A stretch of 64,000 nt of DNA from Hymenobacter caeli (GTDB taxonomy: Bacteria; Bacteroidota; Bacteroidia; Cytophagales; Hymenobacteraceae). This document shows, piece after piece, positions 59,005 to 64,000 of this stretch. Location of the stretch: the NCBI RefSeq assembly GCF_013294115.1, contig NZ_JABSNP010000013.1, forward strand, positions 1 to 64,000, written 5' to 3'. A model generated the notes under the pieces. The model worked only from the letters and a program-made list of their open reading frames with translations. It made no database searches and was not told the origin of the DNA. The translations under genes were made by a program, and so were the position numbers. How positions within the stretch are numbered: position 1 is the stretch's first letter; each line of letters begins with the position of its first letter.

Positions 59005-59232
59005 ATGAACATGAAAAAACCTGCGGCCCTGCTGGCCGCGCTGGCGCTGGGCACCGCGCTGCTGGGGGCCTGCCAAAACAAGAGCGGCGGCGACGGCGAC
59101 TCCACCTCGCAGGGCTCGCCGGGTTCCGACACCACCAACCCCAGCTCGAAGGTCAAGACCTCGAGCCTCGACTCGTTGGACAAGGCCGACCCGCCCCGCA
59201 CCGATAGCGTGGCCCCGCCCGCCAAGCCCTAG
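59005..59232 (+). CDS. Small lipoprotein
   Basis: ATG 59005 (MNMKKPAALLAALALGTALL) gives 75 residues. The signal ends in the lipobox GAC (LLGAC); the mature part is polar, low-complexity Ser/Asp/Pro sequence (NKSGGDGDSTSQGSPGSDTT). Its signal region is nearly the same as that of the 113-residue lipoprotein at 59888-60229 (LAALALGTALLGGCGSKGST), so the two are probably paralogues. The gene lies 66 bp downstream of the serine hydrolase, with which it could be co-transcribed. It ends before a terminator at 59238-59272. Function unknown. Confidence 0.7.
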   Translation: MNMKKPAALLAALALGTALLGACQNKSGGDGDSTSQGSPGSDTTNPSSKVKTSSLDSLDKADPPRTDSVAPPAKP

Positions 59233-59237
59233 TGCAT

Positions 59238-59272
59238 AAAAAGCTGGCTCCCGTCATAGGAGCCGGCTTTTT
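59238..59272. terminator. Bidirectional intrinsic terminator
   Basis: AAAAAGCTGGCTCC and GGAGCCGGCTTTTTT form a 13-14-bp stem with one G-U/mismatch and a 7-nt loop. Convergent genes use it from both sides. Confidence 0.85.
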
Positions 59273-59299
59273 TGGGCGGCCCACCCGGGTCAGGATTGG

Positions 59300-59713
59300 C
59301 TACAGAAACCGCGCTTGCAGGGCCGGCGTGGGCAGCAGGCAGTTTTCCTGGCGGCCAAACCAGCGGTAGCGGTGCCGGGCCACGAAGCGGTAGAGGCCGT
59401 CGCGCCAGGCGCGGGGCAGCACCCAGCCCGCCGCCGCCAGCCGCCAGGGCCACCCCAGTTCGCGGGCAATGCGCAGCACGGCCCCCGAGTGCGAGTAGAG
59501 GCGGCCGTTCAGGAGCAATAGCACCGATTCGGGGTCGGGCGCAGGCGGCGGGGCCCCGTGGGCGGCCAGCAGGGCCCGGCCGGCGGCGCTTTGCAGGGCC
59601 GCGAACCGGAAGCGGCCCGCCGCGTCGTGGCGAATGACGAACTGCACGAAGCCGTGGCAGAGGTTGCAAACGCCGTCGAAGAGAATAACGGCGGGGGCCG
59701 GGGTGGGGGGCAT
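59300..59713 (-). CDS. DCC family thiol-disulfide oxidoreductase (DUF393)
   Basis: The 137-residue protein has the diagnostic DUF393 start ILFDGVCNLCHGFVQFVIRH with CxxC at Cys16-Cys19 and Asp13. QSAAGRALLAAHG and DPESVLLLLNGRLYSHSGAV follow. Towards the C-terminus the family pattern LPRAWRDGLYRFVARHRYRW, then FGRQENCLLP is complete. Family members are thioredoxin-fold proteins thought to act in thiol-disulfide exchange; the partner is unknown. It is soluble and has no signal. It converges with the small lipoprotein gene across the terminator. Confidence 0.95.
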   Translation of the reverse strand: MPPTPAPAVILFDGVCNLCHGFVQFVIRHDAAGRFRFAALQSAAGRALLAAHGAPPPAPDPESVLLLLNGRLYSHSGAVLRIARELGWPWRLAAAGWVLPRAWRDGLYRFVARHRYRWFGRQENCLLPTPALQARFL

Positions 59714-59887
59714 GGCGAAGCGGACGGAAACGGGCCGTGCCCGTACAACGCGCCGGTGGCCGCGGGGTTTGCTTCTGCGTAGTTATCGCCAAAAATACGG
59801 GTTTGCGCGGTGGCCATTGGCCCGGCCGCGTCCGTAAAGTCTGGCGCGTTCCTTTTCAAAAACCTTCACTTTCAACCCGGTTTTCTC

Positions 59888-60229
59888 ATGAAAAATCCTC
59901 CCATTTACCTGGCCGCGCTGGCCCTGGGCACCGCGCTGCTGGGCGGCTGCGGCTCGAAAGGCAGCACCTCCAGCACGGGCACGGCCGAGCCCCCCACCAC
60001 CGCCTCGGGGGCCGACACGACCGATACCAAGGGGGCCATGCCCACCACGGCGGGCGCGACGAGCGACGCCGGCAGCGGCGGCGCAATGAGCACACCCGCC
60101 GGCGGCGACGGGGGCGGCGCACCCGGGGGCACGGGCGGCAGCGCCCCGGCGGGCAGCGGCCCCAGCGGCTCCACGAACGCCGCCGGCACCGGGGCGGGCA
60201 CCGGCACCGGTCCGGCCACGAACAAGTAG
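59888..60229 (+). CDS. Small Gly/Thr-rich lipoprotein
   Basis: ATG 59888 (MKNPPIYLAALALGTALLGG) gives 113 residues with the lipobox GGC. The mature chain is low complexity (SKGSTSSTGTAEPPTTASGA, then GGDGGGAPGGTGGSAPAGSG), and predicted disordered. Its signal region is close to that of the lipoprotein at 59005-59232, pointing to duplication. Such short lipoproteins are common in this genus, and a function cannot be proposed. Confidence 0.65.
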   Translation: MKNPPIYLAALALGTALLGGCGSKGSTSSTGTAEPPTTASGADTTDTKGAMPTTAGATSDAGSGGAMSTPAGGDGGGAPGGTGGSAPAGSGPSGSTNAAGTGAGTGTGPATNK

Positions 60230-60279
60230 CGCGGCGGCCGCTCCGGCCCCGGCAAACAACCTCTCCACCCCTTGCCGCG

Positions 60280-60311
60280 CGGCCGCCCCCGCCCCGGGGG
60301 CGGGGGCGGCC
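60280..60311. terminator. GC-rich terminator-like hairpin
   Basis: CGGCCGCCCCCGCCCC followed directly by GGGGCGGGGGCGGCCG forms a 16-bp stem with no free loop beyond its tip. It lies between the lipoprotein and the convergent hydrolase; no T-tract follows. Confidence 0.5.
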
Positions 60312-60350
60312 GTTGCGCGTGGGAGAGGGCCGCCGGCCCGGGGCGGGCGG

Positions 60351-61571
60351 CTACAGCCAGTGCTTGAGGTACTGGTACACCTCGGGGTGGGTGAGGAGGC
60401 CGAGGTGGTGCTGCTGGGCAAACTCGGCGGTGCGCACGCTGGTGCCGGGCGGCAGGGCGGCTTCGTTGCCGAAGATTTCGGTCCCCTGGGCGCTGCCGCG
60501 GCCCACCAGGCCGTCGCCGAAGTACTGCCGCAGGGCGGCCGGCCGGTTGGTTTTCAGCCAGCTGCCCATCAGGATGTGGTAGGCCACGCCGGGCAGCAGC
60601 GGCACCGCGGTGCGGGGCGGGGCCGGGTCGTCGGCGTGGGCGCCCTGCCAGTCCTCGTCCACCAACACGGAGCGGCGCAGGTCCTTGATGCCGTTGCTGC
60701 GCTGGTTGAGGGCATTGCTCAGGAAGCGCGTCGGAAACAAGTCGATGCGCCGCAGCAGCCGGGCCGTGAAGTGGCTGTTCTGCTCCAGCCACGAGCCGTC
60801 GTTGGGCGTGCCCAGCAGAAATATTGTGCGCAGGTGCGCCAGCCAGGGAGCTTTTTCTGCCAGCGGGTCGGGAAGTGGGGCGTGCGGAGTGGGAAGCGGA
60901 CCGGTAACGGAAACGGGCTTTTTAGTTCTCCCGGGGCCCTTGCTTCCCGCTGCTCCCTCCCCGCGCTCCGCTGCCTGGCCCGCTGCCCGCTCCCCATTTC
61001 CCGCTGCCCACTGCTCGCTTCCGTAGTACCCCGCCGAGCGGATGACCAGGCCGCCCAGGCTGTGGCCCACCAGCACCAGCTCGCCGATGGCCTCGGGGTA
61101 GGCGCTGACCAGCGCCGTGAGGAGGTGGCTCAGCTCGCGGCCGTTTTCGGAGAGGTGCCGGCCCGAGTTGAAGCGCAGGTACAGGGCCCGCGCGCCCGCC
61201 TCGCGGGCCAGGCGGGGGCCGTAGCGGGCGTGGCCGGGCGGGTCCTGGAAGCCGGTTTGCCAAATCAGCTCGTCGCCCATCAGGCCGTGCACGAACACCA
61301 CCGTTTTCCGGCGGGGCCCGCGCAGGCGCAGGGCGGCCACCGACGCGTCGCGGCCGTTGCGCCGGAAGCTCATGCGGATGGCCCGCGGGTCGCGGCGGGC
61401 GGCCAGCTGGTCGCCCAGGGCCCCGTTGAGCACCGGCAGAAAAAAGTGCTGGTGGGCCTGGCCCGAGCGCACCAGGTAGGCCGCGCCCCGCACCGGGGCG
61501 GTGGCCACGCGGCCCACCGCCGCCAGGGCGCGGCGCAGGCGCGAGGGCCGTTCGTTGGGAAGGTCGGACAT
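60351..61571 (-). CDS. Alpha/beta hydrolase, lipase-like (PGAP1-type), with an in-frame low-complexity insert
   Basis: The 406-residue protein has VVFVHGLMGDELIW as the oxyanion region, GHSLGG with nucleophile Ser171 (VLVGHSLGGLVIRSAGYYG), and LGTPNDGSWLEQNSHFTARL after it. These are features of PGAP1/GPI-inositol-deacylase-like and DUF676 lipases. Residues about 184-243, between GYYGSEQ and KAPWLAHLRTIFLLG, are low complexity (WAAGNGERAAGQAAERGEGA and onward) and encoded by an imperfect inverted repeat (60855-61020). That loop is probably expendable for the fold. No signal peptide is evident. The C-terminal part carries SWLKTNRPAALRQYFGDG. Confidence 0.8.
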   Translation of the reverse strand: MSDLPNERPSRLRRALAAVGRVATAPVRGAAYLVRSGQAHQHFFLPVLNGALGDQLAARRDPRAIRMSFRRNGRDASVAALRLRGPRRKTVVFVHGLMGDELIWQTGFQDPPGHARYGPRLAREAGARALYLRFNSGRHLSENGRELSHLLTALVSAYPEAIGELVLVGHSLGGLVIRSAGYYGSEQWAAGNGERAAGQAAERGEGAAGSKGPGRTKKPVSVTGPLPTPHAPLPDPLAEKAPWLAHLRTIFLLGTPNDGSWLEQNSHFTARLLRRIDLFPTRFLSNALNQRSNGIKDLRRSVLVDEDWQGAHADDPAPPRTAVPLLPGVAYHILMGSWLKTNRPAALRQYFGDGLVGRGSAQGTEIFGNEAALPPGTSVRTAEFAQQHHLGLLTHPEVYQYLKHWL

Positions 61572-61733
61572 GGGCAGCGGGGAAGGAAGCGGGTGGGGGA
61601 GGGAAGGAGCCCGGCGGCCGGCGGCCGGCGGCTTAAAAAGTGAAATCTGTGGCCCTGTTTACGGCGTTGGCAGGCAGCCGTCCGGCCAAAATCTACGTAC
61701 TTTGTGGGTAATTACCCTTCATTGCTTCGCTAT

Positions 61734-62123
61734 ATGACCCGCTCCTTCCGCCTCGCCCTGGTTTTGCTGGGCACCGCCACGGCCCTCACCGCCTGCGACT
61801 ACGCCCCCAACAGCCCGGGCGTGGACCTCCAGTACAAGAACAGCTTCAACTGGACGCCCACCTGGCGCAACTCCGACGTCTACCGCGACAGCATCGACAA
61901 CGGCACCCGCGTGAGCTACCCCGCCGAGCGCGTGGAGCCGGCCGGCGGCGAGGGCTCGGCCGCGGCCATCAAAAACGGCACCGCCAAAGACCAGCTCAAC
62001 TCGGCCCCGGCCGGCAGCAGCGTGGCCTCGCCGCAGTCGGCCAACGGCAAGCTGGCCCCGGTGGCCGACCAATCGACGAGCAACGCCAAAACGCCGGTGG
62101 ACAAGACCCAGGCCCCCAAATAA
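61734..62123 (+). CDS. Hypothetical lipoprotein
   Basis: ATG 61734 (MTRSFRLALVLLGTATALTA) gives 129 residues with a lipobox (LTAC). The mature chain starts DYAPNSPGVDLQYKNSFNWT and continues with SVASPQSANGKLAPVADQST, polar and largely disordered. A TACGTACTTTG stretch about 25 nt upstream is only a partial promoter match. No family recognised. It ends before the terminator at 62140-62174. Confidence 0.7.
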   Translation: MTRSFRLALVLLGTATALTACDYAPNSPGVDLQYKNSFNWTPTWRNSDVYRDSIDNGTRVSYPAERVEPAGGEGSAAAIKNGTAKDQLNSAPAGSSVASPQSANGKLAPVADQSTSNAKTPVDKTQAPK

Positions 62124-62139
62124 TCGTCTGCTGCCCCGG

Positions 62140-62174
62140 AAAGCCCGCTGCCCGCCCGGCAGCGGGCTTTTTTT
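62140..62174. terminator. Bidirectional intrinsic terminator
   Basis: AAAGCCCGCTGCC faces GGCAGCGGGCTTTTTTT across a 5-nt loop, 16 bp past the lipoprotein stop and 52 bp from the convergent serine hydrolase stop. Confidence 0.88.
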
Positions 62175-62226
62175 GGGCCCGGCCCGGTACCCCGCCAGAC
62201 CCGGTGCGCCCGGCGCCCCGCCGCTG

Positions 62227-63756
62227 CTAGCGGGGCAGGAGCCGCAAATCCAGCTGCTGCACCCGGGCGGGGGTTTCGGGCGTCAGGGAAAAAAACACCT
62301 CGATGGCGGCTTGCTCGCCCGTCAGCAGGAAGCGCCCGCGCAGCTGGTTTTCCGGCACCAGCGGGCCCACCGAGCCTATTTTGCCGGCCCGGGCAAACAA
62401 CGCCTGCGCGGCTTGGCGGCGGCCGGCCAGGGGTTCGTCGAGGAAGAAATTCTCTGCGAAGAGCGGGGAGTTGGCCGGTACCTCCCAGGCGGGCAGCAGG
62501 CGGGCCAGCTCGGCCTGGCGCTGCGCCAGGATGGCCGAGCCCGCCGGGGCCCGGGGCCGCAGGCCGGCCAGCGCCACCAGTGTGTCGAGGGCCGCGAAGT
62601 TGGCCGCCGTGGGCCCGGCGTAGGTCAGGTTGTCGAGGGCCACCACGGCCACGCCGTAGTCGGGCAGCAGCCACCAGTGCGAGCCGAAGCCGGGCAGGCC
62701 GCCGCCGTGGCCCACGTAGCCGCGGCCGGCACCGTCGCGGGCCACGCGCAGGCCAAAGCCGTAGCTGTTGACCATCGGGCTGGCCCGGCCGCTGGGGTAG
62801 CGGTAGGCGGCGTTGAGGGCGTTGAAGGTCCAGGGCTGCTGCATCTCGCGCACCGAGCTGCGCCGCACGGGGCCCGCGTCGGGGCCGGGGCGCGGGGGCC
62901 AGGCGCTGGCCTGAAACGCCAGGTATTTGGCAAAATCCTCCACCGTCGTCAGCAGCCCGCCCAGCGCGGCGAAGGCCCCGCCGTTGGGCAGCAGGGGCTC
63001 CGGCTGCCACGCGCCGGCCTGCCAGCGGTAGCCGTGGGCCAGGCGGCCGGCGGGCACCCGGCGGTAGTCCCAGTAAGTATCGTTCATGCCCAGGGGCCGC
63101 AAAATACGGGCGCTGATGTAGGCCTGAAACGGCTGGCCCGCCACGCGGCTGACGAGGCGGCCCAGCAGCGCGTAGCCCAGGTTACTGTATTCGTAGGCCA
63201 CGCCCGGGGCGTTGGCCATCGACAGCCCCCGGCCCAGCAGGGCCGCCAGCGCGGCGTCGGAGCGGCCCATCTGCCGGTCGCCCCAGGGGTTGTCTTCGGG
63301 CAGGCCGGCGGCGTGGCTCAGCAGCTGCCGCACGGTGACGGGCGGCGCGTCGAGGGTATTGGGCCGGTACTTTTTCAGCTCGGGCAGGTAGGTTTCAGCG
63401 GGGGCGTCGAGGCGCAGGCGGCCTTCGTCGCGCAGGCGCAGCACGGCCAGGGCCACGAAGCTCTTGGTCATGCTGGCGATGCGGAACACCGACTGCGGGG
63501 TGGCGGCGGTGCGGGCCCGGGCGTCGGCGTAGCCCAGGGCCCCGGCGTGCACCAGCCGCCCGTCCACCACCAGGGCGTAGGCCAGGCCCGGCACGTGGTT
63601 GCGGGCCGCGTAATCGGCGTAAATCTTATCCAGCACGGGAAAGGCCGCCGCTATTTTCCGGGCCCGGGCCGAATCAATGGGCGGGGCCCCGGGCGTGGGC
63701 TGCGCAGGCAGACTGCCCGGTAGCGCGGCCAGCAAAAGCAATGGTAGCAGCTTCAT
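62227..63756 (-). CDS. Serine hydrolase, S12/class C beta-lactamase family
   Basis: The 509-residue protein has a signal peptide (LLPLLLLAALPGSLPAQ). SxxK is SMTK (Ser95, Lys98) in FRIASMTKSFVALAVLRLRD, and the YxN-like motif is in YEYSNLGYALLGRLVS. LYV-type substrate loops include MVNSYGFGLRVARDGAGRG, then YVGHGGGLPGFGSHWWLLPD, in which HGGGLPGF is typical of the S12/EstB group where HxG replaces KTG. A C-terminal beta part (PLLPENQLRGRFLLTGE-like) ends the chain. Family enzymes are D-amino peptidases, esterases or beta-lactamases; which one cannot be settled here. It is exported. Confidence 0.9.
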   Translation of the reverse strand: MKLLPLLLLAALPGSLPAQPTPGAPPIDSARARKIAAAFPVLDKIYADYAARNHVPGLAYALVVDGRLVHAGALGYADARARTAATPQSVFRIASMTKSFVALAVLRLRDEGRLRLDAPAETYLPELKKYRPNTLDAPPVTVRQLLSHAAGLPEDNPWGDRQMGRSDAALAALLGRGLSMANAPGVAYEYSNLGYALLGRLVSRVAGQPFQAYISARILRPLGMNDTYWDYRRVPAGRLAHGYRWQAGAWQPEPLLPNGGAFAALGGLLTTVEDFAKYLAFQASAWPPRPGPDAGPVRRSSVREMQQPWTFNALNAAYRYPSGRASPMVNSYGFGLRVARDGAGRGYVGHGGGLPGFGSHWWLLPDYGVAVVALDNLTYAGPTAANFAALDTLVALAGLRPRAPAGSAILAQRQAELARLLPAWEVPANSPLFAENFFLDEPLAGRRQAAQALFARAGKIGSVGPLVPENQLRGRFLLTGEQAAIEVFFSLTPETPARVQQLDLRLLPR

Positions 63757-63766
63757 AGGGCGTTAT

Positions 63767-63835
63767 TTGAGTCAAAAGTGAAGAGTTAAAAGCGGACGGC
63801 AGGTTTTAGCTCTTCACTTTTACCTTTTAACTCAA
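63767..63835. repeat. Low-complexity imperfect inverted repeat upstream of the serine hydrolase
   Basis: TTTGAGTCAAAAGTGAAGAG lies opposite CTCTTCACTTTTACCTTTTA, with the repeat words AGTTAAAAG and AGTGAAGAG shifted between arms. A 15-nt non-repetitive centre (CGGACGGCAGG) separates them. Confidence 0.6.
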
Positions 63836-63844
63836 ACCCAAATC

Positions 63845-64000
63845 CTATTTCAGGGCCACCGGGGGCTGGCCCACCCGGGCGTAGCCGAAGCGCACGGGCG
63901 GCTCCACCACGTGGTAGCCGTCGAGGCCCGAGATGGCGGCCGTGCCCATGCTCACCAAGTCGAGGGTGCCGTCGTCGCGCAGGCCGGCGGCGGGCAAGTA
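63845..64000 (-). CDS. C-terminal end of a hypothetical protein, truncated by the window edge
   Basis: Fifty-one residues are visible before the TAG at 63845-63847. They read YLPAAGLRDDGTLDLVSMGT, then AAISGLDGYHVVEPPVRFGY and ARVGQPPVALK. The LPAAG-x-R-DDGTL beginning resembles FISUMP-type (Fibrobacter succinogenes major paralogous) domains, which carry LPAAGYR...DGSL, but the remainder does not clearly continue that motif. The gene's start lies beyond position 64000, so size and function cannot be judged. It is on the same strand and 88 bp upstream of the serine hydrolase. Confidence 0.6.
   Translation of the reverse strand, partial: YLPAAGLRDDGTLDLVSMGTAAISGLDGYHVVEPPVRFGYARVGQPPVALK

Overview
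The window looks like a chromosomal segment of a high-GC Bacteroidetes bacterium, most probably Hymenobacter or a close relative. The evidence is the TAnnTTTG-type -7 promoter boxes ahead of many genes, three proteins with type IX secretion (T9SS) C-terminal sorting domains, the abundance of lipoproteins and secreted hydrolases, a eukaryotic-type glycogen branching enzyme, and high GC with many GGGGCC runs. No rRNA, tRNA, CRISPR array or prophage was recognised. The species call is inference from these traits.

Region 1-8.0 kb is mostly housekeeping: parA (no parB beside it), a UPF0173 metal-dependent hydrolase, an oligopeptide-binding lipoprotein with a strange low-GC insert, yidC and pyrG. 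Region 8.0-9.7 kb is a lower-GC island with two overlapping genes, a PD-(D/E)XK nuclease-like protein and an AAA/ABC-type ATPase. It is the best candidate for an undescribed (defence-like) system. Region 9.8-16.4 kb holds a PBP4-type DD-peptidase, an amidase lipoprotein, an FG-GAP/T9SS protein and a small orphan paralogue of that protein's C-terminal part. Region 16.6-20.8 kb has a frameshifted small gene, a toxin-antitoxin locus with a broken PIN toxin, a fused phosphoserine phosphatase/phosphoglycerate dehydrogenase and two hypotheticals.

Region 21-29 kb carries redox enzymes (azoreductase, epimerase, MDR oxidoreductase, aldo/keto reductase), a transglutaminase-like protein, a frameshifted MFS transporter, and a repeat-rich stretch (27.7-28.5 kb). 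In that stretch a 195-bp MITE-like element has landed in a decaying gene. Region 29-34 kb has an M1 peptidase, a membrane-bound AraC regulator, YceI and an SMR transporter. Region 34-54 kb is enriched in alpha-glucan metabolism: two paralogous GH13 amylases (one cytoplasmic, one lipoprotein), a GlgB-like branching enzyme, a GH31 alpha-glucosidase and a glycosyltransferase-like N-terminal domain protein. Between them lie a gamma-glutamyltransferase, a NYN-domain protein, two small paralogous helical proteins and a RAYT transposase inside long inverted repeats. Region 54-64 kb holds a Ycf48-like lipoprotein, tandem T9SS proteins, two beta-lactamase-fold hydrolases, a DCC-family protein, small lipoproteins and a lipase-like hydrolase.

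A notable global trait is the number of palindromic intergenic elements. At least nine distinct inverted-repeat types are visible, several flanked by direct repeats. Together with four disrupted genes they indicate active small-repeat mobility. All functional calls come from reading motifs by eye; nothing was searched or computed.
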